Source of the DNA: Symbioplanes lichenis
GTDB lineage: Bacteria; Actinomycetota; Actinomycetes; Mycobacteriales; Micromonosporaceae
Reading direction: 5' to 3'
DNA: 64,000 bases
NCBI RefSeq assembly: GCF_030709675.1
Contig: NZ_JAUZQD010000004.1
Location: forward strand, 310,001-374,000
This document shows positions 1 to 9,234 of this stretch, piece by piece. The notes under the pieces were generated by a model, which worked only from the letters and a program-made list of their open reading frames with translations, was not told where the DNA came from and ran no database searches. The number at the start of each line of letters is the position of its first letter. The first letter of the stretch is position 1. The translations under genes were made by a program, and so were the position numbers.

Positions 1-2
1 CC

Positions 3-524
3 GTGGCGGAGGCCGACATCGCGCGCCGCGGCCGGGCGGTGGCCGAGCAGGGATCCCGGGCCCTGATCACGGATCTGCACCCCGCCGTGAGCTGGGACAG
101 TGAGGCCTTGGCGGTGGGCTACGGGCCGGAGCACACCGGCAGCCTCACCGCCGGAGACCTGCCCCTCACCCTGATGCCGTCGGCCTTCACCGGACCCAAG
201 GTGCTCTCGCTGGCCCGGCCGGACACGGGCCGGGCGTTGTTCTATCCGCCGCACGGTTTCGGCGCGGTCTGGACCGGCTCCCCTGTGCCGCCGCGACTCG
301 GAGCCCTGCTCGGCCCCACCCGCGCGGCTGTCCTCTCGCTCGTCGGCGCGCCGCACAGTACGGGTGAGGTGGCCGACGTGCTGTCGCTCGCTCCGGCGAC
401 GGCCTCGCACCACCTCACCATCCTGCGGGACGCCGGCCTGGTGACCGCCTACCGCACCGGGCGACGCTTGCTCTACCAGCGCACCCCGCTCGGCGATGAG
501 CTGAGCGGCCCGGCCGGCACCTGA
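3..524 (+). CDS. ArsR-type winged-helix transcriptional regulator, 5' end outside the window
   Basis: Only the last 173 codons or so are present; the frame is open to the left edge, so the GTG at position 3 is probably not the true start. The C-terminal part (about residues 100-165) is a winged helix-turn-helix of the ArsR type: a helix ending in STGEVADVLSLAPATASHH followed by a recognition helix and wing with LRDAGLVTAYRTGRRLLYQRT. The upstream part resembles the DUF5937-like N-terminal domain found in actinobacterial ArsR proteins. No metal-binding Cys motif is visible in the part seen, so the effector is unknown. It is followed by about 145 bp without a gene before the convergent cutinase. 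Confidence 0.75.
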   Translation: MAEADIARRGRAVAEQGSRALITDLHPAVSWDSEALAVGYGPEHTGSLTAGDLPLTLMPSAFTGPKVLSLARPDTGRALFYPPHGFGAVWTGSPVPPRLGALLGPTRAAVLSLVGAPHSTGEVADVLSLAPATASHHLTILRDAGLVTAYRTGRRLLYQRTPLGDELSGPAGT

Positions 525-670
525 CTCGTTCTCCCGTACCGGCGACGGCCCGGGCCGGCGGTGGCAGCGACGGACCCCTCCGTTGCCACCGCCGGTGTTC
601 CCGGTCCACCGCGTGACGCCCGCACCGGCGGCCGCGGCGATCCGTTGCAGAGCCCGGGCGAACCCGGCGA

Positions 671-1378
671 TCAGCCGAGCCGCTGACCCACGAACTCCGT
701 GGCGTCGTCCGCGAACTTGGCGTAGTCCAGGTGCGCCGCCAGACTCGTCCCGCCTTGGCAGAACCGGTCGTTGCGGTTGCAGAAGGACTGTGTCCGGTCC
801 GCGAACGTGTCGAGCCGGCCGGCGCCGCGCGAGAAGACGCCGTTGCGCGTACCGGTGCCGGTGTTGAAGGACTCGCCCGCGGTGAACGTCGGATCGCCGA
901 ACAGCAGCACGGCCGCCACCCGGTCGCTCAGCGCCGCCGGGATCGCCGCCTGACCGGTTGCCCGGCCCCGCAGCGAGCTGCCGACCAGGGCGTCGCCGAC
1001 CACGTTGGCGCCCTGGGAGTAGCCCATCAGGACGAACTGCGTGTCCTCGCACTCCTCGGCCGTGTCCGCGACGTTCCCGGCCAGCGCCTGCACGCCCTGC
1101 CGCACGCTCGCCGTGTAGTTGAAGCTCGCGGGGTAGTCCACGGCCGTCGTCCGTACGGTCTGCGGCAGGTCCTGCGTGAGCTGCCGGGCCAGGGGCGTCA
1201 GGAGCACCCCGAGGCCGGGCCGCTCGGTCGTGCCACGAGCCCCGATGACTTCCACGTCGGGGCACGCGTTCGCCGGTGCCTGGGCGGCGAAGGTGAGCGG
1301 AGCGACCGCGAGCCCGGCCGCACCGACCACGCTCGCCGCCGCGATGGAGAGAACTGTCCGTAACCGCATTTCCGTCAT
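671..1378 (-). CDS. Secreted cutinase-family serine esterase
   Basis: A 235-residue cutinase/alpha-beta hydrolase. Residues 5-32 form a Sec signal peptide with cleavage probably near AQA; the mature protein starts around the conserved Cys39. The nucleophile is Ser121 in GYSQG, with Asp204 (in NDRFC) and His216 (in AAHLDY) completing the usual cutinase triad. Cys39/Cys110 and Cys200/Cys207 fit the two family disulfides. Such enzymes hydrolyse ester bonds in cutin, polyesters, or lipids outside the cell; the substrate here cannot be read. The start at 1378 has an AAGGG ribosome site directly before it; Met4 is an alternative. It stands alone, convergent with the ArsR-type gene. Confidence 0.9.
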   Translation of the reverse strand: MTEMRLRTVLSIAAASVVGAAGLAVAPLTFAAQAPANACPDVEVIGARGTTERPGLGVLLTPLARQLTQDLPQTVRTTAVDYPASFNYTASVRQGVQALAGNVADTAEECEDTQFVLMGYSQGANVVGDALVGSSLRGRATGQAAIPAALSDRVAAVLLFGDPTFTAGESFNTGTGTRNGVFSRGAGRLDTFADRTQSFCNRNDRFCQGGTSLAAHLDYAKFADDATEFVGQRLG

Positions 1379-1497
1379 CCCTTCTCTGCGGAAACTTCAT
1401 GCACTTGATACGCACAAAGCACCGCCGGACGACGTGTCCTGCTTGTTTGTTCACATCATCGAACCAAGCGATGATCCTCTCCGTACCGCGCGAACGA

Positions 1498-2568
1498 TCA
1501 GACATCGAAATCAACCACTACATTGGGTGACATCGGCAGGGCTTGACACGTCAGCACGAAACCCGCCTCGATCTCGGCGGGCTCCAGCGCGAAGTTGCGC
1601 CGCATCCGCACCTCACCCTCGGTGACCCGGGCCCGGCACGTCCCGCACACGCCGCCCTTGCACGCGAACGGGAGATCCGGCCGCGATCGCTGCACCCCGT
1701 CCAGGACCGACAAGCCCGCCGGTACGACGGCGGTGGTGCTCCGGCCGTCGAGCATGACCGTGACTTTCCGGCCCTCCGCATCGCCGGTGGCGTCCTGCTC
1801 ACGCACCGGTTCGGGCGGCGCCTCGTCGACCCAGAACAGCTCGCGGTGGACCCGCTCCGCCGCCACGCCGTGCTCACCCAGGACGCCCGTGGCCGCCATG
1901 ACCATCCCGTACGGACCACAGAGCCACCAATGATCCACCTGCGGCACGTCGACGAGCAGGGGCAGCAGCGTACGCAGCTTGGCGTCGTCCAAGCGTCCGG
2001 TCAGGAGGTCGGTCTCCCGCGCCTCCCGCGACAGCAGGTGCACCAGTTCCACCCGGGTGGGCCAGGAGTCCTTGAGGTCGGCCAGCTCTTCGCCGAACAT
2101 CACCGTGTCGGCGCGCCGGTTGCCGTACAGGATGACGACCCGCGTGCCGCCCGCCTGCAGCAGCGATGACGCGATCGACAGCACGGGAGTGATGCCGGAA
2201 CCCGCCGCGATGAGCACGTGCTCGCCGGTCACTCCCGGCTCCGGCGTGAAGGTGCCGGTAGGTGGCGCCACGTCCACCACGTCGCCGGGCCGCACGTCGT
2301 GCACCAGCCATGACGAGACCAGACCACCGGGCACCTCCCGGACTCCGATCCGGGGCTTGCCGCCGGCGGGCGCGCAGATCGAATAGGTACGGCGCTCGTC
2401 CCGGCCCGCTCCGGTATGCCGCACCGTCAGCGCCTGCCCCGGCCGGAAGGTGAACCGATCCGTCAGCTCCGGCGGCACGTCGAACGACAACGCCACCGCA
2501 TCGGCGCACAACCGGTCCACGGCCGCCACTCGCAGCGGATGGAACTCGTGCTTGCCACCGCTCGCCAT
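1498..2568 (-). CDS. paaE: Phenylacetyl-CoA epoxidase reductase subunit PaaE
   Basis: A 356-residue flavin/iron-sulfur reductase passing electrons from NAD(P)H to the diiron oxygenase PaaAC. The order is FAD-binding barrel (about 5-110, with RRTYSIC), NAD-binding domain (115-240, with AAGSGITPVLS) and a C-terminal plant-type 2Fe-2S ferredoxin whose ligands are visible as CKGGVCGTC and a later CQALP. This order is that of PaaE-type reductases. It is the last gene of the paa operon, one base after paaD, so translation is probably coupled. Length matches the family. Nothing odd is seen. Confidence 0.95.
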   Translation of the reverse strand: MASGGKHEFHPLRVAAVDRLCADAVALSFDVPPELTDRFTFRPGQALTVRHTGAGRDERRTYSICAPAGGKPRIGVREVPGGLVSSWLVHDVRPGDVVDVAPPTGTFTPEPGVTGEHVLIAAGSGITPVLSIASSLLQAGGTRVVILYGNRRADTVMFGEELADLKDSWPTRVELVHLLSREARETDLLTGRLDDAKLRTLLPLLVDVPQVDHWWLCGPYGMVMAATGVLGEHGVAAERVHRELFWVDEAPPEPVREQDATGDAEGRKVTVMLDGRSTTAVVPAGLSVLDGVQRSRPDLPFACKGGVCGTCRARVTEGEVRMRRNFALEPAEIEAGFVLTCQALPMSPNVVVDFDV

Positions 2569-2569
2569 G

Positions 2570-3064
2570 TCAGATCTCCTTCACGTGCTCGAAGGGCTCA
2601 CGGCACGCGGGACATCGGTGCAGGGAACGGCATGCGGTCGCCCCGAAAGGCGACAGCTGCTCGGTGTCGGGATGGCCGCAGTGGGGACAGCGCACCTCCG
2701 GGCGTACGGGATCAAGGGTGAGCGGGACCGGCCCGGATGCCCGCCGCGGCACCGGGCCCGGTGGGGAGATCCCGGCCGCGGCCAGTTTGTCCCGGCCCGC
2801 GGGCGTGATCCAGTCGGTGGTCCACGCCGGGGTGAGCGCCACGCGCACCTCGACGTCGCGATAGCCGGCCGTCTGCAGCGCGGAGCCGAGATCGTCGCGG
2901 ATCGTCCGCAACGCCGGACAGCCCGAATAGGTGGGCGTGATCGTGACGACGACCCGGCCGTCGTGTTCCTCGACCCCGCGCAGGATGCCGAGGTCGGCGA
3001 GGGTCAGCAGCGGGAGCTCGGGGTCCTGGACCCGGGCCGCCACCGTGGCGGCGCCGGTCACCAC
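2570..3064 (-). CDS. paaD: PaaD, iron-sulfur assembly factor of the phenylacetyl-CoA epoxidase
   Basis: A 164-residue MIP18/DUF59-family protein. Residues 1-95 hold the DUF59 fold with the conserved YSGCPALRTI motif. The C-terminal third has a zinc-ribbon-like set of cysteines, CPHCGHP and CPAC, typical of PaaD. The family is needed to make active PaaABCE, probably by maturing the metal centres; direct function remains less certain than for the other subunits. Its start overlaps the paaC stop by 7 bp and paaE follows after one base, so it is an operon member. Confidence 0.93.
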   Translation of the reverse strand: MVTGAATVAARVQDPELPLLTLADLGILRGVEEHDGRVVVTITPTYSGCPALRTIRDDLGSALQTAGYRDVEVRVALTPAWTTDWITPAGRDKLAAAGISPPGPVPRRASGPVPLTLDPVRPEVRCPHCGHPDTEQLSPFGATACRSLHRCPACREPFEHVKEI

Positions 3065-3939
3065 ACACCGCCCGGAGTCGATCGGGCGACGCTCTGCAGC
3101 TCATCGAGAATGCCGGACAGGGCAGCCGTGTGCCGGCCGTCGCGGCCCTCGCCAACTCCGACTGCCGGATCCGCAGGCGCCTCGAGGGTGGCGGCGTCCA
3201 GAACTTGCGACCACACCGTCGCGAACTCGGGGCGGAGCTGAGCGGGATCCACGCCGAAGCCCGCCGCGGCCATGGCCTGTTCGACCGGGTGCACCGCGAA
3301 CAGCTCGCCCGTCTGCGTGGCGACGGCTGTCATCGCCGCCTGCATGCGCTGGTGGGACAGGTCGGTGCCGTCACCGAGCCGGACGACCCAGCGGGCCGCG
3401 TAGTCGCGGTGATAGGTGACCTCCTTGACGCCCTTCGCCGCGATCGCCGCGAGCACCGGGTCGGCGGACGCGCTCAACCTGTCCAGCAGGGCGAGCCGCC
3501 ACGTCGCGAAGGCCAGCAGCCGGGCCATGAGATGGGCGAAGTCCGCGTCGGCCGGCTCGGCCAGGCAGACGTTGCGGAACTCGCCCGCTTCCCGCCCGTA
3601 CGCGAGGGAGTCCTCGTCCCGGCCCGCATCCTCGACCTCCGCGGCGCGCCCCAGCAGCAGCCGGGCCTGTCCGAGCAGGTCGAGGGCGATGTTGGCCAGC
3701 GCCAGCTCGTCCTCAATCTCGGGCGCGCGGGTGACCCACTCCTGCAGCCGGTGCGACATGATCAAGGCGTCGTCGCCCAGCATCAGGCAGTAGGTCGTCA
3801 GCGCCTCGCGGTCGGCCCCGCCCGGTACTGCGGACGAGACACCCGCGAGCGGGTCGGTGAATCCTGTCCCGTACGCCCACCGGGCATCGTCCTCGTGATC
3901 GGTCAGCGCGTCGTAGGCGCTGCCGGGCTCCTCTGGCAT
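3058..3939 (-). CDS. paaC: Phenylacetyl-CoA epoxidase structural subunit PaaC
   Basis: A 293-residue all-helical ferritin-like protein of the PaaA/PaaC family. It pairs with PaaA in the heterodimeric core of the 1,2-epoxidase but lacks the diiron site. The motifs RLQEWVTRAPEIEDELALANIALDLLGQAR and the later KGVKEVTYHRDYAARWVVRLGDG block are family hallmarks (split here: EIEDELALANIALD near residue 70, VTYHRDY near 175). The gene follows paaB after 12 bp and overlaps paaD by 7 bp. The N-terminus is about 35 residues longer than the E. coli protein, which may reflect an actinobacterial extension. Confidence 0.94.
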   Translation of the reverse strand: MPEEPGSAYDALTDHEDDARWAYGTGFTDPLAGVSSAVPGGADREALTTYCLMLGDDALIMSHRLQEWVTRAPEIEDELALANIALDLLGQARLLLGRAAEVEDAGRDEDSLAYGREAGEFRNVCLAEPADADFAHLMARLLAFATWRLALLDRLSASADPVLAAIAAKGVKEVTYHRDYAARWVVRLGDGTDLSHQRMQAAMTAVATQTGELFAVHPVEQAMAAAGFGVDPAQLRPEFATVWSQVLDAATLEAPADPAVGVGEGRDGRHTAALSGILDELQSVARSTPGGVW

Positions 3940-3951
3940 CGGGTCGTCACC

Positions 3952-4248
3952 TCAGATGTGCGGCACGGAGCCGGGGATCGTGTAATGGGTCGGATGCCGG
4001 TAGATCTTGTCGCCGCTGGGCTCGAAGAACGACTCCTTCTCGGCCGGCGCCGACGCCACCACGTCGTCGGAGCGGACGACCCAGATGCTGACGCCCTCGT
4101 TGCGCCGCGTGTAGAGGTCACGCGCGTGGTGCAGGGCCATGTCGTGGTCGGCGGCGCGCAGGGAGCCGACGTGCACGTGGTTGAGGCCGCGCTTGGCTCG
4201 CACGAACACCTCGAACAGCGGCCACTCGTGCCGGCCGGGCTCGCTCAT
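3952..4248 (-). CDS. paaB: Phenylacetyl-CoA epoxidase subunit PaaB
   Basis: A 98-residue small protein; the true start is the ATG at 4248, which overlaps the paaA stop as ATGA. A much longer upstream frame exists but is only a shadow of paaA. The sequence reads [20 protein letters not shown] near the N-terminus, then [17 protein letters not shown], both typical for PaaB, which is thought to bridge PaaAC dimers and guide PaaE docking. Usual family length is about 95 residues. Position between paaA and paaC matches the standard paaABCDE order. Confidence 0.95.
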   Translation of the reverse strand: MSEPGRHEWPLFEVFVRAKRGLNHVHVGSLRAADHDMALHHARDLYTRRNEGVSIWVVRSDDVVASAPAEKESFFEPSGDKIYRHPTHYTIPGSVPHI

Positions 4249-5204
4249 GCCGCCTCCTCCCGGTGCGCGTGCTGCCGTTTGGCGGCGTGGGCGGCGGCCG
4301 CCTCGCGAACCCAGGCGCCTTCCTCGTCGGCCTGCCGGCGACGGGCGATCCGGAGGGCGTTGCACGGGCCGTCGCCCGAGATGACCCGCGTCAGCTCCGA
4401 CCAGTCCGGCTCCCCGAAGTCGTAGTGACCCCGGCCGGCGTTCCAGGTGAGAGCCGGGTCCGGCAGCGTCACGCCCAGCGCCTCGGCCTGCGGGACGGTC
4501 ATGTCGACGAAGCGCTGGCGCAGTTCGTCGTTGCTGTGCCGCTTGATCTTCCAGGCCATGGACTGCGCGGAGTTGGGCGAGCGGTCGTCGGGCGGCCCGA
4601 ACATCATCAGCGACGGCCACCACCACCGGGTCACCGCGTCCTGGACCATCTCGCGCTGCTGGGTCGTGCCGCCCATCATGGTCATCAGCAGCTCGTAGCC
4701 CTGCCGCTGGTGGAACGACTCTTCCTTGCAGATCCGAATCATGGCCCGCCCGTAGGGGCCGTAGGAACTGCGGCACAGCGGCACCTGGTTGCAGATCGCG
4801 GCGCCGTCCACGAGCCAGCCGATGACGCCCACGTCGGCGAAGGACAGCGTCGGGTAGTTGAAGATCGACGAGTACTTCTGCCGGCCCTCGATCAGCCGCC
4901 GGGTCAAGTCGGCCCGGTCGGCGCCGAGCGTCTCGGCGGCGGAGTAGAGGTAGAGCCCGTGACCGGCCTCGTCCTGCACCTTGGCCAGCAGGATCGCCTT
5001 GCGCCGCAGGGACGGCGCCCGCGTGATCCACTCGCCCTCCGGCTGCATGCCGATGATCTCCGAGTGGGCGTGCTGCGCGATCTGCCGGATCATCGTCTTG
5101 CGGTAGCCCTCGGGCATCCAGTCGCGCGGCTCGACCCGCTGGTCGCGCTCGATGGTGCGGTGGAAGGTCCGCTCGTCGTCGCTGAGCTCCGCCTCCATGG
5201 TCAT
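4245..5204 (-). CDS. paaA: Phenylacetyl-CoA 1,2-epoxidase catalytic subunit PaaA
   Basis: A 319-residue diiron oxygenase subunit that epoxidises the ring of phenylacetyl-CoA, the committed step of aerobic phenylacetate breakdown. Metal-ligand regions typical of the ferritin-like fold are visible: an Asp-Glu-Ala-Gly-His block ([19 protein letters not shown], residues near 78-96) and [16 protein letters not shown]. Length fits PaaA. The start ATG at 5204 overlaps the paaN stop as ATGA, and its own stop overlaps paaB likewise, so translation is coupled along the operon. A second Met two codons later is an alternative start. Confidence 0.96.
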   Translation of the reverse strand: MTMEAELSDDERTFHRTIERDQRVEPRDWMPEGYRKTMIRQIAQHAHSEIIGMQPEGEWITRAPSLRRKAILLAKVQDEAGHGLYLYSAAETLGADRADLTRRLIEGRQKYSSIFNYPTLSFADVGVIGWLVDGAAICNQVPLCRSSYGPYGRAMIRICKEESFHQRQGYELLMTMMGGTTQQREMVQDAVTRWWWPSLMMFGPPDDRSPNSAQSMAWKIKRHSNDELRQRFVDMTVPQAEALGVTLPDPALTWNAGRGHYDFGEPDWSELTRVISGDGPCNALRIARRRQADEEGAWVREAAAAHAAKRQHAHREEAA

Positions 5205-6877
5205 CGGGTCACCTCCCGTCGCGACTCGAGCGTCACGAAGCGTCCCGTCACGAACGCCGCATCCGTCAGCGATGCGGTCGCCGCCGGGTTGGCCGGGGTG
5301 CCGTGCAGGTCACCGAAGGCGGCGGTCTGGTTGACGAAGACGCCACCGGTGAAGTTCTCCACGAGGTGCACGCCGGCGTCGAGCGCGGCCTCGCGCGCCG
5401 CTGCCAATACCTCTTCCGACGTCGAGTGGACCGAGGCCGTCAGCGCTCCGTGCTGACGGACGGTCGTCGTGAAGAGGCGGAGGCTGTGCGCCGTGTCCGC
5501 CGTCGTGATCACGAACGAGACGGGGCCGAACCACTCGCGCGTATAGACCTTCTCGTCCTCGGCGTCGAGCCGGGCGACGAGCGGAGTCCGGATGACCGCC
5601 GCGGGGAACTGCTCGTCGGCGATCGTGGCAGAGGGGTGCAGCACGCCGGGGAGCGTGCCGGCCTCGGTGAGCCGGGCCAGCACTCCGTCGTTGACGATCG
5701 CGCCCAGCGTGCCGGCCGCCCGCTTCGGGTCGCCGAGCAGCTTGTCGAGCGCCGCACCGAGGTCGGCCGCGAACTGGCCGGGGCTCTTGTGTCCCTCGTC
5801 GGTGCCGATGCCGCCCGTGGGCACGAGCAGGTTTTGCGGCGTGGTGCACATCTGGCCGCTGTAGAGCGACAGGGAGAAGGCCAGGTTGCGCAACAGGCCC
5901 CGGTAGTCGGCCGTCGAGTCGAGCACGACCGTGTTCAGGCCGGCCTTCTCCGCGTACACCACGGCCTGCCGGGCGTTGGCCTCCAGCCATGATCCGAACT
6001 CGCTGGACCCGGTGAAGTCCACGACCCGGACCTCCGGCCGCGTCGCGAGCTCGGCGGCGATGCCGTCGCCGCGTTCCTCGACAGCCAGACCGACCAGGTG
6101 CGGGTCGAGCCCCGCCTCCCTGAGAACCTCCTGCGCCACCTGCACGGTGATGGCCAGCGGCAGCACCGCTCCGGGATGCGGCTTGACGATCACCGGGTTG
6201 CCGGCGACCAGGCTCGCGAACAGGCCCGGGTAGCTGTTCCACGTCGGGAACGTGGTGCACCCGATCACCAGGCCCACGCCACGACCCACGACGGTGCTGG
6301 TGCGCTCGAGGACCGGCGGCTCACCGGACCGCTGCGGCTTGCTCCAGGTCGACCGGGCCGGGATGCGGGTGGTCTCGGCCAGCGTGACCGCGACGGCTTC
6401 GAGGCCACGGTCCTGCGCGTGCGCGCCGCCGGCCTGGAAGGCCATGACGAACGCCTGGCCGGTGGTGTGCTGCACCGCGTGCGCGATCTCGAAGATGCGC
6501 GCATTGAGCCGCGTCAGGATCTCGGCGGCGACACCGGCTCGCCCGTGCGGACCAGCGTCGCGCCAGGCCTTGATCCCCGCCCGCGCGGCCGAGATCAGGG
6601 CGGCGGGCTCGCCCTTCGGGTAGGAGAGGTTCAACTCGGTCCCGTACGGCGAGCGCTCCGTCGACACGGTCGTCGTCGCTCCGGGCACCTCGATCGGGAA
6701 CGGGTGGCCGAGCAGGGCCTGGAAGGCGCGCTCCCCGGCCAGGGCGGCGTCTTCGCCGTACACGCTCTTGCTCGGCGACTCCGGGAAGGCGGACCAGTAG
6801 TCGCGGGCGCCGGTGGCCTGGATCGCACGGTCCAGCAGCTCACGATGGCGCTCATAGAACTCGGCGGGGGTTGTCAC
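5201..6877 (-). CDS. paaN: Phenylacetate degradation aldehyde dehydrogenase PaaN
   Basis: A 558-residue aldehyde dehydrogenase of the PaaN type (TIGR02288-like), first gene of the operon. The NAD-binding loop FTGSSEFG lies at about 288-295, the general base is Glu310 in YAEKAG and the catalytic Cys is Cys344 in [10 protein letters not shown]. In the pathway this enzyme oxidises the semialdehyde formed when the oxepin ring of the CoA intermediate is opened. It is a stand-alone dehydrogenase without the N- or C-terminal hydratase domain of bifunctional PaaZ, so the ring-opening hydratase must be encoded elsewhere. Transcription starts from the intergenic region with the TetR operator at 6912-6931. 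Confidence 0.92.
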   Translation of the reverse strand: MTTPAEFYERHRELLDRAIQATGARDYWSAFPESPSKSVYGEDAALAGERAFQALLGHPFPIEVPGATTTVSTERSPYGTELNLSYPKGEPAALISAARAGIKAWRDAGPHGRAGVAAEILTRLNARIFEIAHAVQHTTGQAFVMAFQAGGAHAQDRGLEAVAVTLAETTRIPARSTWSKPQRSGEPPVLERTSTVVGRGVGLVIGCTTFPTWNSYPGLFASLVAGNPVIVKPHPGAVLPLAITVQVAQEVLREAGLDPHLVGLAVEERGDGIAAELATRPEVRVVDFTGSSEFGSWLEANARQAVVYAEKAGLNTVVLDSTADYRGLLRNLAFSLSLYSGQMCTTPQNLLVPTGGIGTDEGHKSPGQFAADLGAALDKLLGDPKRAAGTLGAIVNDGVLARLTEAGTLPGVLHPSATIADEQFPAAVIRTPLVARLDAEDEKVYTREWFGPVSFVITTADTAHSLRLFTTTVRQHGALTASVHSTSEEVLAAAREAALDAGVHLVENFTGGVFVNQTAAFGDLHGTPANPAATASLTDAAFVTGRFVTLESRREVTR

Positions 6878-6911
6878 CAGCGCTCCTTTGCGATTGGCTG
6901 TAGGTATTTCC

Positions 6912-6931
6912 TACCGTCCGGTCGGTTGGTA
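6912..6931. promoter_or_regulatory. Palindromic TetR-type operator between paaN and the divergent regulator
   Basis: An imperfect 20-bp palindrome of the form TACCnnCCGnnCGGnnGGTA with 14 of 20 positions symmetric. It lies 35 bp upstream of the paaN start in the only intergenic space between the paa operon and the divergent TetR gene. Its GGTCGG core resembles operators known for actinobacterial TetR proteins. Binding by the neighbouring regulator is inferred. Confidence 0.65.
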
Positions 6932-7041
6932 AATCAAGCCGATGCGGCGAATGTGCAGGATCTGGAGGAGTGACGGATGGGAGAACCGGAGGCGGCCGGG
7001 GACGCCGTCTACTATGTGATCATGATCGGCGCGGGCGGCGG

Positions 7042-7704
7042 GTGGCCCTGGTGAGCAGCGCTCCCCGGGCCCGGCGGGGACGTCCCGGGCACGACCTCGA
7101 AGCGGTGCTCGCCGCCGCGGTGGCGCTCTTCAACGCCCAGGGCTACGACGCCGCCAGCATGGACGAGGTGGCCCGGCGCCTCCACATCACGAAGTCCAGC
7201 GTCTATCACCACGTGCGCGGCAAGGAGGAGTTGCTGCGCCTCGCGGTGAGTCACGCTCTCGACGGACTGGACGCGGCGATGGCCGAGGTGCGCAAGCTGA
7301 CCGGGCTGACCGCCCTCGACCGGCTCGAGACACTGATCCGGCTCAGCGTCCTGGTGCTGGCCGACCGCCTGCCCTACGTGACGCTGCTGCTGCGCGTGCG
7401 GGGCAACAGCGAGGTGGAGCTCGCGGCTCTGGCACGCCGGCGTGCCTTCGACCACGAAGTGACCGAGCTGGTCAAGGCGGCGCAGGCCGAGGGCAGCGTC
7501 CGCCCGGACGTGGACCCGGCCACCGCCGCCCGGCTGCTCTTCGGCATGGTCAACTCCCTGGTAGAGTGGTATGAGCCCGGCCGCGGCAACGCCACCGCCA
7601 TTGCCGACGCGGTGACCGCGATGGCCTTCGACGGCCTTCGCACGGGACGCCCCGGCGCGCAGGACACAGCCGGCGCCGAACCGGCCCGCCGAGCCGTCCG
7701 CTGA
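7042..7704 (+). CDS. TetR-family regulator, probable repressor of the paa operon
   Basis: About 220 residues. An N-terminal TetR helix-turn-helix spans about residues 15-60, with FNAQGYDAASMDEVARRL and ITKSSVYHHVRGKEELL; the remainder is a helical ligand-binding domain. It is divergent from paaN and is probably the PaaR equivalent that responds to phenylacetyl-CoA. Start choice is uncertain: the frame opens at a GTG at 6970, but family alignment favours the GTG at 7042 or 7051, because the residues before them are not TetR-like. The operator at 6912-6931 would allow control of both directions. Confidence 0.85.
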   Translation: MALVSSAPRARRGRPGHDLEAVLAAAVALFNAQGYDAASMDEVARRLHITKSSVYHHVRGKEELLRLAVSHALDGLDAAMAEVRKLTGLTALDRLETLIRLSVLVLADRLPYVTLLLRVRGNSEVELAALARRRAFDHEVTELVKAAQAEGSVRPDVDPATAARLLFGMVNSLVEWYEPGRGNATAIADAVTAMAFDGLRTGRPGAQDTAGAEPARRAVR

Positions 7705-7727
7705 CCGGAACCGGATCTCCACGGCGG

Positions 7728-9125
7728 TCATGAGGGGGCCGTCTCGTCGAGCACCTTGGTCATGACATCTGCGAACTGGCCGGGCTCCTCGAACATCACG
7801 CGATGGCCTGCTCCGGAGACTGTCACGAGCTGTTTGGCCGGCGCCTGCAAGTCGCGGTACCAGGCGGCGAACAGGTCGACCATGCTGTGCATCTCGGCAC
7901 CGCCCTGGACGAAGTACACCGGCACGTCGAGGCGCGGCACGTCTCGTCTGAGGTCGATGGTCTGCATCTGCGGATACAGCGCACTCCACGCGTCCAGGAT
8001 TGCGGTCAGCGTGTGGGCTTTCTGCAGCAGCGGATACTCGGGGACGCCGATGACGAAGCCCGCGTCCCGCTGGGCGTACACCTGCTGTTGATAGAGCATG
8101 ATCGGCTCGTAGTCGTAGACATCGCGGTAGGGCGGTGGGCCCCGCCTCGCCACCTGGGCAGCGAGATCGTCGCGGCCGGTGCGCCGGGCCCAGGCGAGCA
8201 GGTCGGCGTAGGCGATGCGGTCGGTCTCGGGCAGGTCGACGGCCTGCCCCGTGCCGACATACGCCCGGAACCGGTCGGGATGGCGCTGCACTGCCAGGAC
8301 ACCGATGATCGAGCCGCCGGAGTGCCCGACCAGGACGATCTTGTCCTCCGTGAAGCGGCGGCGCAGGTCATCCGCCACCGCCAGAACGTCCGCCACTTCG
8401 GTGTCCACCGAAAGCTGCGGACGAGCGTCCAGGGCAGAAGAAGACGCTCCGCCACCCCGGCGATCCATGGTGGCGACGATGAAGCGCTGTTCCAGAGCGG
8501 CGAGGCTCCGCCGAACGGCTCCTGTCTCGGAGCCACCCGGCGGCCCCGGCACGATCAGCAACACAGGCAGGTCGGGGCTCGCTCCGCGCAGCAGAACACC
8601 GATCCCGTAGCCGTCCGACTCTATAGTGGTGAGCTGGGCCACTCCCCCGGCCCGGGCGGGAGTGCTGGGCGGCAGGGCGGCGGCGGCTGTCAGAGCGAGT
8701 GTGCCGATCGACAGGACGGCGACAACGATCTGGCGTAGCCGCGCCGGCATGCCTCGCGGCCTGCTCTTTCGCGTCCGAGCCGCTCCATAGGCGGCAGCCA
8801 GGGTCATGGGCACCACCGACAGCAGCATGTGGACGCCGCGGCCGCTGAGCAGGGCGATCAGGCCGAAGGCGCTGGTGTGGGGCGCGTCCACCGAGGGCCC
8901 GCGCAGCCGGATGCGGCCGATCTCGACCGCCGTCCAGAAGACGATCGGCGCCACGAGCATCGCCCAGCGGGACCGCAGAATCAGCCCGGCGGCCCCGCCC
9001 ACCAGAGCGCTGATCAGGACGGACAGCACGGCCTGCGAGCCGGTCAACGGTCCGCGGGGCATGCCGGCGACCGTCACGATGCCCCCTGCCGCAGCAAGGG
9101 CGATGACTGCGATTGCTCGTTTCAT
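7728..9125 (-). CDS. Membrane-anchored alpha/beta hydrolase
   Basis: About 465 residues. The N-terminal 150 residues contain several hydrophobic segments (for example around VLSVLISALVGGAAGLIL and IVVAVLSIGTLALTAAAAL), so the enzyme is membrane bound. The C-terminal 290 residues are an alpha/beta hydrolase with an oxyanion segment PGPPGGS and nucleophile elbow GHSGGS; the His is in SGAGHRVMFEEP near the end. It looks like the proline iminopeptidase/lysophospholipase group; substrate unknown. The start ATG at 9125 has an AGGA site 8 bases upstream; the frame extends to 9161. It is divergent from the two-component pair and may be its target, which is inference from position only. Confidence 0.8.
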   Translation of the reverse strand: MKRAIAVIALAAAGGIVTVAGMPRGPLTGSQAVLSVLISALVGGAAGLILRSRWAMLVAPIVFWTAVEIGRIRLRGPSVDAPHTSAFGLIALLSGRGVHMLLSVVPMTLAAAYGAARTRKSRPRGMPARLRQIVVAVLSIGTLALTAAAALPPSTPARAGGVAQLTTIESDGYGIGVLLRGASPDLPVLLIVPGPPGGSETGAVRRSLAALEQRFIVATMDRRGGGASSSALDARPQLSVDTEVADVLAVADDLRRRFTEDKIVLVGHSGGSIIGVLAVQRHPDRFRAYVGTGQAVDLPETDRIAYADLLAWARRTGRDDLAAQVARRGPPPYRDVYDYEPIMLYQQQVYAQRDAGFVIGVPEYPLLQKAHTLTAILDAWSALYPQMQTIDLRRDVPRLDVPVYFVQGGAEMHSMVDLFAAWYRDLQAPAKQLVTVSGAGHRVMFEEPGQFADVMTKVLDETAPS

Positions 9126-9234
9126 GGCGGCCATCCTGACGCGGCGGCGGCGATCCGGCACCGGACCAAAGAGGGTGTGCGCTACCTACTTTGGAGGGTG
9201 TCCGGACCCGGGCCGGCGTCTTAGTCTCGGCGGC

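Noticed and set aside
3952..5031. A 359-residue version of PaaB
   Set aside because: Only the last 98 residues match PaaB; the rest is a shadow of paaA, and the ATG at 4248 has the expected ATGA overlap.
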